Shown here one piece after another: positions 50,915 through 62,287 of a stretch of DNA of 64,000 bases. A model generated the notes under the pieces. The model saw only the letters and a list, made by a program, of their open reading frames with translations, made no database searches and was not told the origin of the DNA. Source of the stretch: Pristionchus mayeri (taxonomy: Eukaryota; Nematoda; Chromadorea; Rhabditida; Neodiplogasteridae); contig BTRK01000005.1 in NCBI GenBank assembly GCA_036245805.1, forward strand, positions 48,595,216 through 48,659,215, written 5' to 3'. How positions within the stretch are numbered: the first letter of the stretch is position 1; every line of letters starts with the position of its first letter. The translations under genes were made by a program, and so were the position numbers.

Positions 50915-51980
50915 TAGCCATGGTATATTTTTCTGAACCTTTGTGAGTCTATCTCACTGACTCGAGTGATGGCTGCAAAATGAGTAGCCACTCCGAATGG
51001 TTCATTTTTCTGAACCTGTGTGAGTCTCTCTCTCTGGCTCGAGTGATGGCTGCAAAATGAGTAGCCACTCCGAATGGTTCATTTTTCTGAACCTTTATGA
51101 GTCTCTCTCACTGACTCGAGTGATGGCTGCAAAATGAGTAGCCACTCCGAATGGTTCATTTTTCTGAACTTTTGTGAGTCTATCTCACTGACTCGAGTGA
51201 TGGCTGCAAAATGAGTAGCCACTCCGAATGGTTCATTTTTCTGAACCTTTGTGGGTCTCTCTCACTGACTCGAGTGATGGCTGCAAAATGAGTAGCCATG
51301 GATCATTTTTCTGAACCTTTGTGAGTCTCTCTCACTGACTCGAGTGAGGGCTGCAAAATGAGTAGCCACTCCGAATGGTTCATTTTTCTGAACCTTTGTG
51401 AGTCTCTCTCTCTGACTCGAGTGAGGGCTGCAAAATGAGTAGCCACTCCAAATGGTTCATTTTTCTGAACCTTTATGAGTCTCTCTCTCTGACTCGAGTG
51501 ATGGCTGCAAAATGAGTAGCCATGGTTCATTTTTCTGAACCTTTGTGAGTCTCTCTCACTGACTCGAGTGATGGCTGCAAAATGAGTACCCACTCCGAAT
51601 GGTTCATTTTTCTGAACCTTTGTGAGTCTCTCTCACTGACTCGAGTGATGGCTGCAAAATGAGTAGCCACTCCGAATGGTTCATTTTTCTGAACCTTTGT
51701 GAGTCTCTCTCTCTGACTCGAGTGATGGCTGCAAAATGAGTAGCCACTCCGAATGGTTCATTTTTCTGAACCTTTGTGAGTCTCTCTCTCTGACTCGAGT
51801 GATGGCTGCAAAATGAGTAGCCATGGTTCATTTTTCTGAACCTTTGTGAGTCTCTCTCACTGACTCGAGTGATGGCTGCAAAATGAGTAGCCACTCCGAA
51901 TGGTTCATTTTTCTGAACCTTTGTGAGTCTCTCTCACTGACTCGAGTGATGGCTGCAAAATGAGTAGCCACTCCGAGTGG
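50915..51980. repeat. Module with GTGGGTC, CCATGGATCA and GAGTACCCAC marks, copy 1 of 3
   Basis: The run contains L with GAACTTTTGTG, L with TTTGTGGGTCTC, an S unit with CCATGGATCA (near 51,297), two units with GTGAGGGCTG, L(CCAAATGG, TTTATGAG), S-TCA and an L with head TACCCACTCC (near 51,587). The same ordered marks occur at 55.3-56.4 kb and 61.2-62.2 kb and nowhere else in the window by eye. The S-TCA subtype (CCATGGTTCA) is essentially confined to these modules. Confidence 0.85.
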
Positions 51981-52188
51981 TTCATTTTTCTGAACCTTTG
52001 TGAGTCTCTCTCACTGGCTCGAGTGATGGCTGCAAAATGAGTAGCCACTCCGAATGGTTCATTTTTCTGAACCTTTGTGAGTCTCTTTCACTGACTCGAG
52101 TGATGGCTGCAAAATGAGTAGCCATGGTATATTTTTCTGAACCTTTGTGAGTCTATCTCACTGACTCGAGTGATGGCTGCAAAATGAG

Positions 52189-53813
52189 TAGCCATGGTAC
52201 ATTTTTCTGAACCTTTGTGAGTCTCTCTCTCTGACTCGAGTGATGGCTGCAAAATGAGTAGCCACTCCGAATGGTTCATTTTTCTGAACCTTTGTGAGTC
52301 TCTCTCACTGACTCGAGTGATGGCTGCAAAATGAGTAGCCACTCCGAGTGGTTCATTTTTCTGAACCTTTGTGAGTCTCTCTCACTGACTCGAGTGATGG
52401 CTGCAAAATGAGTAGCCACTCCAAATGGTTCATTTTTCTGAACCTTTATGAGTCTCTCTCACTGACTCGAGTGATGGCTGCAAAATGAGTAGCCATGGTA
52501 TATTTTTCTGAACCTGTGTGAGTCTCTCTCTCTGAGTCGAGTGATGGCTGCAAAACGAGTAGTCATGGTTTATTTTTCTGAACCTTTGTGAGTCTCTCTC
52601 ACTGACTCGAGTGATGGCTGCAAAATGAGTAGCCATGGTACATTTTTCTGAACCTTTGTGAGTCTCTCTCTCTGACTCGAGTGATGGCTGCAAAATGAGT
52701 AGCCACTCCGAATGGTTCATTTTTCTGAACCTTTGTGAGTCTCTCTCACTGACTCGAGTGATGGCTGCAAAATGAGTAGCCACTCCGAGTGGTTCATTTT
52801 TCTGAACCTTTGTGAGTCTCTCTCACTGGCTCGAGTGATGGCTGCAAAATGAGTAGCCACTCCGAATGGTTCATTTTTCTGAACCTTTATGAGTCTCTCT
52901 CACTGACTCGAGTGATGGCTGCAAAATGAGTAGCCATGGTATATTTTTCTGAACCTTTGTGAGTTTATCTCACTGACTCGAGTGATGGTTGCAAAATGAG
53001 TAGCCACTCCGAATGGTTCATTTTTCTGAACCTGTGTGAGTCTCTCTCTCTGAGTCGAGTGATGGCTGCAAAATGAGTAGTCATGGTTTATTTTTCTGAA
53101 CCTTTGTGAGTCTCTCTCACTGACTTCGAGTGATGGCTGCAAAATGAGTAGCCATGGTACATTTTTCTGAACCTTTGTGAGTCTCTCTCACTGACTCGAG
53201 TGATGGCTGCAAAATGAGTAGCCATGGTACATTTTTCTGAACCTTTGTGAGTCTCTCTCTCTGACTCGAGTGATGGCTGCAAAATGAGTAGCCACTCCGA
53301 ATGGTTCATTTTTCTGAACCTTTGTGAGTCTCTCTCACTGACTCGAGTGATGGCTGCAAAATGAGTAGCCACTACGAATGGTTCATTTTTCTGAACCTTT
53401 GTGAGTCTCTCTCACTGACTCGAGTGATGGCTGCAAAATGAGTAGCCACTCCGAGTGGTTCATTTTTCTGAACCTTTGTGAGTCTCTCTCAGTGGCTCGA
53501 GTGATGGCTGCAAAATGAGTAGCCACTCCGAATGGTTCATTTTTCTGAACCTTTGTGAGTCTCTTTCACTGACTCGAGTGATGGCTGCAAAATGAGTAGC
53601 CATGGTATATTTTTCTGAACCTTTGTGAGTCTATCTCACTGACTCGAGTGATGGCTGCAAAATGAGTAGCCATGGTACATTTTTCTGAACCTTTGTGAGT
53701 CTCTCTCTCTGACTCGAGTGATGGCTGCAAAATGAGTAGCCACTCCGAATGGTTCATTTTTCTGAACCTTTGTGAGTCTCTCTCACTGACTCGAGTGATG
53801 GCTGCAAAATGAG
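52189..53813. repeat. Dispersed copy of 48,842-50,466, offset 3,347 bp
   Basis: Rare marks recur 3,347 bp apart: GCAAAACGAG (near 49,206 and 52,553), the +1 T unit (49,731 and 53,078), CACTACGAATGG, and CTCAGTGGCTCG (near 50,149 and 53,496). The offset is 478 x 7 + 1, as expected with one extra base. The two copies are separated by the GTGGGTC/CCATGGATCA module, so this is a segmental copy and not a simple adjacent dimer. Confidence 0.85.
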
Positions 53814-54114
53814 TAGCCACTCCGAATGGTTCATTTTTCTGAACCTTTGTGAGTCTCTCTCACTGACTCGAGTGATGGCTGCAAAATGAGTAGCCATGGT
53901 TTATTTTTCTGAACCTTTGTGAGTCTCTCTCACTGACTCGAGTGATGGCTGCAAAATGAGTAGCCATGGTACATTTTTCTGAACCTTTGTGAGTCTCTCT
54001 CTCTGACTCGAGTGATGGCTGCAAAATGAGTAGCCACTCCGAATGGTTCATTTTTCTGAACCTTTGTGAGTCTCTCTCACTGACTCGAGTGATGGCTGCA
54101 AAATGAGTAGCCAC

Positions 54115-54900
54115 TACGAATGGTTCATTTTTCTGAACCTTTGTGAGTCTCTCTCACTGACTCGAGTGATGGCTGCAAAATGAGTAGCCATGGTACATTT
54201 TTCTGAACCTTTGTGAGTCTCTCTCTCTGACTCGAGTGATGGCTGCAAAATGAGTAGCCACTCCGAATGGTTCATTTTTCTGAACCTTTGTGAGTCTCTC
54301 TCACTGACTTCGAGTGATGGCTGCAAAATGAGTAGCCATGGTACATTTTTCTGAACCTTTGTGAGTCTCTCTCACTGACTCGAGTGATGGCTGCAAAATG
54401 AGTAGCCATGGTACATTTTTCTGAACCTTTGTGAGTCTCTCTCTCTGACTCGAGTGATGGCTGCAAAATGAGTAGCCACTCCGAATGGTTCATTTTTCTG
54501 AACCTTTGTGAGTCTCTCTCACTGACTCGAGTGATGGCTGCAAAATGAGTAGCCATGGTACATTTTTCTGAACCTTTGTGAGTCTCTCTCTCTGACTCGA
54601 GTGATGGCTGCAAAATGAGTAGCCACTCCGAATGGTTCATTTTTCTGAACCTTTGTGAGTCTCTCTCACTGACTTCGAGTGATGGCTGCAAAATGAGTAG
54701 CCATGGTACATTTTTCTGAACCTTTGTGAGTCTCTCTCACTGACTTCGAGTGATGGCTGCAAAATGAGTAGCCATGGTACATTTTTCTGAACCTTTGTGA
54801 GTCTCTCTCACTGACTCGAGTGATGGCTGCAAAATGAGTAGCCATGGTACATTTTTCTGAACCTTTGTGAGTCTCTCTCACTGACTCGAGTGATGGCTGC
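54115..54900. repeat. Irregular S-ACA-rich patch with three +1 T monomers
   Basis: S-ACA and L units alternate irregularly here; a 365-bp five-unit step separates the +1 T units at 54,255 and 54,620, and a third lies immediately at 54,698. Adjacent S-ACA/S-ACA pairs, rare elsewhere, occur at 54,333/54,403 and 54,698/54,769. The pattern suggests several short recent duplications. Confidence 0.75.
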
Positions 54901-55209
54901 AAAATGAGTAGCCACTCCGAGTGGTTCATTTTTCTGAACCTTTGTGAGTCTCTCTCACTGGCTCGAGTGATGGCTGCAAAATGAGTAGCCACTCCGAATG
55001 GTTCATTTTTCTGAACCTTTATGAGTCTCTCTCACTGACTCGAGTGATGGCTGCAAAATGAGTAGCCACTACGAATGGTTCATTTTTCTGAACCTTTGTG
55101 AGTCTCTCTCACTGACTCGAGTGATGGCTGCAAAATGAGTAGCCATGGTACATTTTTCTGAACCTTTGTGAGTCTCTCTCTCTGACTCGAGTGATGGCTG
55201 CAAAATGAG

Positions 55210-55246
55210 TAGTTCTCACTGACTCGAGTGATGGCTGCAAAATGAG
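55210..55246. repeat. Truncated 37-bp monomer
   Basis: After TAG the unit jumps to TTCTCACTGACTCGAG and then finishes normally. About 40 bp (of an L unit) is missing, covering the head, the T-run hairpin and most of the TC tract. It is the only strongly truncated monomer seen in the window. It lies just upstream of the second GTGGGTC/CCATGGATCA module. Confidence 0.93.
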
Positions 55247-55323
55247 TAGCCACTCCGAGTGGTTCATTTTTCTGAACCTTTGTGAGTCTCTCTCACTGAC
55301 TCGAGTGATGGCTGCAAAATGAG

Positions 55324-56453
55324 TAGCCATGGTATATTTTTCTGAACCTTTGTGAGTCTATCTCACTGACTCGAGTGATGGCTGCAAAATGAGTAGCCAC
55401 TCCGAATGGTTCATTTTTCTGAACCTGTGTGAGTCTCTCTCTCTGAGTCGAGTGATGGCTGCAAAATGAGTAGCCACTCCGAATGGTTCATTTTTCTGAA
55501 CCTTTATGAGTCTCTCTCACTGACTCGAGTGATGGCTGCAAAATGAGTAGCCACTCCGAATGGTTCATTTTTCTGAACCTTTATGAGTCTCTCTCACTGA
55601 CTCGAGTGATGGCTGCAAAATGAGTAGCCACTCCGAATGGTTCATTTTTCTGAACTTTTGTGAGTCTATCTCACTGGCTCGAGTGATGGCTGCAAAATGA
55701 GTAGCCACTCCGAATGGTTCATTTTTCTGAACCTTTGTGGGTCTCTCTCACTGACTCGAGTGATGGCTGCAAAATGAGTAGCCATGGATCATTTTTCTGA
55801 ACCTTTGTGAGTCTCTCTCACTGACTCGAGTGAGGGCTGCAAAATGAGTAGCCACTCCGAATGGTTCATTTTTCTGAACCTTTGTGAGTCTCTCTCTCTG
55901 ACTCGAGTGAGGGCTGCAAAATGAGTAGCCACTCCAAATGGTTCATTTTTCTGAACCTTTATGAGTCTCTCTCTCTGACTCGAGTGATGGCTGCAAAATG
56001 AGTAGCCATGGTTCATTTTTCTGAACCTTTGTGAGTCTCTCTCACTGACTCGAGTGATGGCTGCAAAATGAGTACCCACTCCGAATGGTTCATTTTTCTG
56101 AACCTTTGTGAGTCTCTCTCACTGACTCGAGTGATGGCTGCAAAATGAGTAGCCACTCCGAATGGTTCATTTTTCTGAACCTTTGTGAGTCTCTCTCTCT
56201 GACTCGAGTGATGGCTGCAAAATGAGTAGCCACTCCGAATGGTTCATTTTTCTGAACCTTTGTGAGTCTCTCTCTCTGACTCGAGTGATGGCTGCAAAAT
56301 GAGTAGCCATGGTTCATTTTTCTGAACCTTTGTGAGTCTCTCTCACTGACTCGAGTGATGGCTGCAAAATGAGTAGCCATGGTACATTTTTCTGAACCTT
56401 TGTGAGTCTATCTCACTGGCTCGAGTGATGGCTGCAAAATGGGTAGCCATGGT
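55324..56453. repeat. GTGGGTC/CCATGGATCA module, copy 2 of 3
   Basis: Marks are 4,486 bp downstream of copy 1 (51,303 and 55,789; 51,604 and 56,090). Copy 2 has one additional L(TTTATGAG) unit near 55,556, so the upstream part is offset by only 4,409 bp. It ends with S-ACA(TCTATCTC, CTGGCTCG) and the rare AAATGGGTAG, shared with copy 3 but not with copy 1. Confidence 0.83.
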
Positions 56454-59400
56454 TCATTTTTCTGAACCTTTGTGAGTCTCTCTCACTGACTCGAGTGATG
56501 GCTGCAAAATGAGTAGCCACTCCGAATGGTTCATTTTTCTGAACCTTTGTGAGTCTCTCTCACTGACTCGAGTGATGGCTGCAAAATGAGTAGCCATGGT
56601 ACATTTTTCTGAACCTTTGTGAGTCTCTCTCTCTGACTCGAGTGATGGCTGCAAAATGAGTAGCCACTCCGAATGGTTCATTTTTCTGAACCTTTGTGAG
56701 TCTCTCTCACTGACTCGAGTGATGGCTGCAAAATGAGTAGCCACTCCGAGTGGTTCATTTTTCTGAACCTTTGTGAGTCTCTCTCACTGGCTCGAGTGAT
56801 GGCTGCAAAATGAGTAGCCACTCCGAATGGTTCATTTTTCTGAACCTTTGTGAGTCTCTCTCACTGACTCGAGTGATGGCTGCAAAATGAGTAGCCATGG
56901 TATATTTTTCTGAACCTTTGTGAGTTTATCTCACTGACTCGAGTGATGGTTGCAAAATGAGTAGCCACTCCGAATGGTTCATTTTTCTGAACCTGTGTGA
57001 GTCTCTCTCTCTGAGTCGAGTGATGGCTGCAAAATGAGTAGTCATGGTTTATTTTTCTGAACCTTTGTGAGTCTCTCTCTCTGACTCGAGTGATGGCTGC
57101 AAAATGAGTAGCCACTCCGAATGGTTCATTTTTCTGAACCTTTGTGAGTCTCTCTCACTGACTCGAGTGATGGCTGCAAAATGAGTAGCCACTCCGAGTG
57201 GTTCATTTTTCTGAACCTTTGTGAGTCTCTCTCACTGACTCGAGTGATGGCTGCAAAATGAGTAGCCACTCCAAATGGTTCATTTTTCTGAACCTTTATG
57301 AGTCTCTCTCACTGACTCGAGTGATGGCTGCAAAATGAGTAGCCATGGTATATTTTTCTGAACCTGTGTGAGTCTCTCTCTCTGAGTCGAGTGATGGCTG
57401 CAAAATGAGTAGTCATGGTTTATTTTTCTGAACCTTTGTGAGTCTCTCTCACTGACTCGAGTGATGGCTGCAAAATGAGTAGCCATGGTACATTTTTCTG
57501 AACCTTTGTGAGTCTCTCTCTCTGACTCGAGTGATGGCTGCAAAATGAGTAGCTACTCCGAATGGTTCATTTTTCTGAACCTTTGTGAGTCTCTCTCACT
57601 GACTCGAGTGATGGCTGCAAAATGAGTAGCCACTCCGAGTGGTTCATTTTTCTGAACCTTTGTGAGTCTCTCTCACTGGCTCGAGTGATGGCTGCAAAAT
57701 GAGTAGCCACTCCGAATGGTTCATTTTTCTGAACCTTTATGAGTCTCTCTCACTGACTCGAGTGATGGCTGCAAAATGAGTAGCCACTCCGAGTGGTTCA
57801 TTTTTCTGAACCTTTGTGAGTCTCTCTCACTGACTCGAGTGATGGCTGCAAAATGAGTAGCCACTCCGAGTGGTTCATTTTTCTGAACCTTTGTGAGTCT
57901 CTCTCACTGACTCGAGTGATGGCTGCAAAATGAGTAGCCACTCCAAATGGTTCATTTTTCTGAACCTTTATGAGTCTCTCTCACTGACTCGAGTGATGGC
58001 TGCAAAATGAGTAGCCATGGTATATTTTTCTGAACCTGTGTGAGTCTCTCTCTCTGAGTCGAGTGATGGCTGCAAAATGAGTAGTCATGGTTTATTTTTC
58101 TGAACCTTTGTGAGTCTCTCTCACTGACTCGAGTGATGGTTGCAAAATGAGTAGCCACTCCGAATGGTTCATTTTTCTGAACCTTTATGAGTCTCTCTCA
58201 CTGACTCGAGTGATGGCTGCAAAATGAGTAGCCATGGTATATTTTTCTGAACCTTTGTGAGTTTATCTCACTGACTCGAGTGATGGCTGCAAAATGAGTA
58301 GCCATGGTACATTTTTCTGAACCTTTGTGAGTCTCTCTCTCTGACTCGAGTGATGGCTGCAAAATGAGTAGCCACTCCGAATGGTTCATTTTTCTGAACC
58401 TTTGTGAGTCTCTCTCACTGACTCGAGTGATGGCTGCAAAATGAGTAGCCACTCCGAGTGGTTCATTTTTCTGAACCTTTGTGAGTCTCTCTCACTGGCT
58501 CGAGTGATGGCTGCAAAATGAGTAGCCACTCCGAATGGTTCATTTTTCTGAACCTTTGTGAGTCTCTCTCACTGACTCGAGTGATGGCTGCAAAATGAGT
58601 AGCCATGGTATATTTTTCTGAACCTTTGTGAGTTTATCTCACTGACTCGAGTGATGGTTGCAAAATGAGTAGCCACTCCGAATGGTTCATTTTTCTGAAC
58701 CTGTGTGAGTCTCTCTCTCTGAGTCGAGTGATGGCTGCAAAATGAGTAGTCATGGTTTATTTTTCTGAACCTTTGTGAGTCTCTCTCACTGACTCGAGTG
58801 ATGGCTGCAAAATGAGTAGCCATGGTACATTTTTCTGAACCTTTGTGAGTCTCTCTCTCTGACTCGAGTGATGGCTGCAAAATGAGTAGCCACTCCGAAT
58901 GGTTCATTTTTCTGAACCTTTATGAGTCTCTCTCACTGACTCGAGTGATGGCTGCAAAATGAGTAGCCACTCCGAGTGGTTCATTTTTCTGAACCTTTGT
59001 GAGTCTCTCTCACTGACTCGAGTGATGGCTGCAAAATGAGTAGCCACTCCAAATGGTTCATTTTTCTGAACCTTTATGAGTCTCTCTCACTGACTCGAGT
59101 GATGGCTGCAAAATGAGTAGCCATGGTATATTTTTCTGAACCTGTGTGAGTCTCTCTCTCTGAGTCGAGTGATGGCTGCAAAATGAGTAGTCATGGTTTA
59201 TTTTTCTGAACCTTTGTGAGTCTCTCTCACTGACTCGAGTGATGGCTGCAAAATGAGTAGCCATGGTACATTTTTCTGAACCTTTGTGAGTCTCTCTCTC
59301 TGACTCGAGTGATGGCTGCAAAATGAGTAGCCACTCCGAATGGTTCATTTTTCTGAACCTTTGTGAGTCTCTCTCACTGACTCGAGTGATGGCTGCAAAA

Positions 59401-60140
59401 TGAGTAGCCACTCCGAGTGGTTCATTTTTCTGAACCTTTGTGAGTCTCTCTCACTGGCTCGAGTGATGGCTGCAAAATGAGTAGCCACTCCGAATGGTTC
59501 ATTTTTCTGAACCTTTATGAGTCTCTCTCACTGACTCGAGTGATGGCTGCAAAATGAGTAGCCATGGTATATTTTTCTGAACCTTTGTGAGTTTATCTCA
59601 CTGACTCGAGTGATGGTTGCAAAATGAGTAGCCACTCCGAATGGTTCATTTTTCTGAACCTGTGTGAGTCTCTCTCACTGACTCGAGTGATGGCTGCAAA
59701 ATGAGTAGCCATGGTATATTTTTCTGAACCTTTGTGAGTTTATCTCACTGACTCGAGTGATGGCTGCAAAATGAGTAGCTATGGTACATTTTTCTGAACC
59801 TTTGTGAGTCTCTCTCTCTGACTCGAGTGATGGCTGCAAAATGAGTAGCCATGGTATATTTTTCTGAACCTTTGTGAGTTTATCTCACTGACTCGAGTGA
59901 TGGTTGCAAAATGAGTAGCCACTCCGAATGGTTCATTTTTCTGAACCTTTATGAGTCTCTCTCACTGACTCGAGTGATGGCTGCAAAATGAGTAGCCATG
60001 GTATATTTTTCTGAACCTTTGTGAGTTTATCTCACTGACTCGAGTGATGGTTGCAAAATGAGTAGCCACTCCGAATGGTTCATTTTTCTGAACCTGTGTG
60101 AGTCTCTCTCACTGACTTCGAGTGATGGCTGCAAAATGAG
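56454..60140. repeat. Rearranged 441/518-bp sub-units of the 1477-bp family
   Basis: The monomer subtypes are those of the 1477-bp HOR (S-ATA with GTTTATCTCAC, TAGTCATGG S-TTA, S-ACA, L(GAGTGG), L(CCAAATGG)), but their order is scrambled. CCAAATGG units lie at 57,263, 57,935 and 59,041, spaced 672 and 1,106 bp instead of 1,477. Short repeats of L(GAGTGG) occur at about 57,781 and 57,858, and S-ATA units cluster at 59.5-60.05 kb. Confidence 0.75.
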
Positions 60141-61176
60141 TAGCCATGGTACATTTTTCTGAACCTTTGTGAGTCTCTCTCACTGACTCGAGTGATGGCT
60201 GCAAAATGAGTAGCCATGGTACATTTTTCTGAACCTTTGTGAGTCTCTCTCTCTGACTCGAGTGATGGCTGCAAAATGAGTAGCCACTCCGAATGGTTCA
60301 TTTTTCTGAACCTTTGTGAGTCTCTCTCACTGACTCGAGTGATGGCTGCAAAATGAGTAGCCACTACGAATGGTTCATTTTTCTGAACCTTTGTGAGTCT
60401 CTCTCACTGACTCGAGTGATGGCTGCAAAATGAGTAGCCACTCCGAGTGGTTCATTTTTCTGAACCTTTGTGAGTCTCTCTCACTGGCTCGAGTGATGGC
60501 TGCAAAATGAGTAGCCACTCCGAATGGTTCATTTTTCTGAACCTTTGTGAGTCTCTTTCACTGACTCGAGTGATGGCTGCAAAATGAGTAGCCATGGTAT
60601 ATTTTTCTGAACCTTTGTGAGTCTATCTCACTGACTCGAGTGATGGCTGCAAAATGAGTAGCCATGGTACATTTTTCTGAACCTTTGTGAGTCTCTCTCT
60701 CTGACTCGAGTGGTGGCTGCAAAATGAGTAGCCACTCCGAATGGTTCATTTTTCTGAACCTTTGTGAGTCTCTCTCACTGTCTCGAGTGATGGCTGCAAA
60801 ATGAGTAGCCACTCCGAATGGTTCATTTTTCTGAACCTGTGTGAGTCTCTCTCTCTGAGTCGAGTGATGGCTGCAAAATGAGTAGCCATGGTTTATTTTT
60901 CTGAACCTTTGTGAGTCTCTCTCACTGACTCGAGTGATGGCTGCAAAATGAGTAGCCATGGTACATTTTTCTGAACCTTTGTGAGTCTCTCTCACTGACT
61001 CGAGTGATGGCTGCAAAATGAGTAGCCACTACGAATGGTTCATTTTTCTGAACCTTTGTGAGTCTCTCTCACTGACTCGAGTGATGGCTGCAAAATGAGT
61101 AGCCACTCCGAGTGGTTCATTTTTCTGAACCTTTGTGAGTCTCTCTCACTGACTCGAGTGATGGCTGCAAAATGAG

Positions 61177-61244
61177 TAGCCATGGTATTTTTCTGAACCT
61201 TTGTGAGTCTATCTCACTGACTCGAGTGATGGCTGCAAAATGAG
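61177..61244. repeat. 68-bp S monomer with a 2-bp loss
   Basis: CCATGGTATATTTTTCTG is shortened to CCATGGTATTTTTCTG. The equivalent S-ATA units in module copies 1 (50,915) and 2 (55,324) are the full 70 bp, so the loss is private to copy 3. Confidence 0.9.
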
Positions 61245-62287
61245 TAGCCACTCCGAATGGTTCATTTTTCTGAACCTGTGTGAGTCTCTCTCTCTGAGTC
61301 GAGTGATGGCTGCAAAATGAGTAGCCACTCCGAATGGTTCATTTTTCTGAACCTTTATGAGTCTCTCTCACTGACTCGAGTGATGGCTGCAAAATGAGTA
61401 GCCACTCCGAATGGTTCATTTTTCTGAACCTTTATGAGTCTCTCTCACTGACTCGAGTGATGGCTGCAAAATGAGTAGCCACTCCGAATGGTTCATTTTT
61501 CTGAACCTTTGTGGGTCTCTCTCACTGACTCGAGTGATGGCTGCAAAATGAGTAGCCATGGATCATTTTTCTGAACCTTTGTGAGTCTCTCTCACTGACT
61601 CGAGTGAGGGCTGCAAAATGAGTAGCCACTCCGAATGGTTCATTTTTCTGAACCTTTGTGAGTCTCTCTCTCTGACTTGAGTGAGGGCTGCAAAATGAGT
61701 AGCCACTCCAAATGGTTCATTTTTCTGAACCTTTATGAGTCTCTCTCTCTGACTCGAGTGATGGCTGCAAAATGAGTAGCCATGGTTCATTTTTCTGAAC
61801 CTTTGTGAGTCTCTCTCACTGACTCGAGTGATGGCTGCAAAATGAGTACCCACTCCGAATGGTTCATTTTTCTGAACCTTTGTGAGTCTCTCTCACTGAC
61901 TCGAGTGATGGCTGCAAAATGAGTAGCCACTCCGAATGGTTCATTTTTCTGAACCTTTGTGAGTCTCTCTCTCTGACTCGAGTGATGGCTGCAAAATGAG
62001 TAGCCACTTCGAATGGTTCATTTTTCTGAACCTTTGTGAGTCTCTCTCTCTGACTCGAGTGATGGCTGCAAAATGAGTAGCCATGGTTCATTTTTCTGAA
62101 CCTTTGTGAGTCTCTCTCACTGACTCGAGTGATGGCTGCAAAATGAGTAGCCATGGTACATTTTTCTGAACCTTTGTGAGTCTATCTCACTGGCTCGAGT
62201 GATGGCTGCAAAATGGGTAGCCATGGTTCATTTTTCTGAACCTTTGTGAGTCTCTCTCACTGACTCGAGTGATGGCTGCAAAATGAG
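61245..62287. repeat. GTGGGTC/CCATGGATCA module, copy 3 of 3
   Basis: The core lies 5,774 bp downstream of copy 2 (55,789 and 61,563). Private changes are GACTTGAG near 61,676 (loss of CTCGAG) and CACTTCGAAT at 62,001. AAATGGGTAG near 62,211 is shared with copy 2. Confidence 0.83.
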
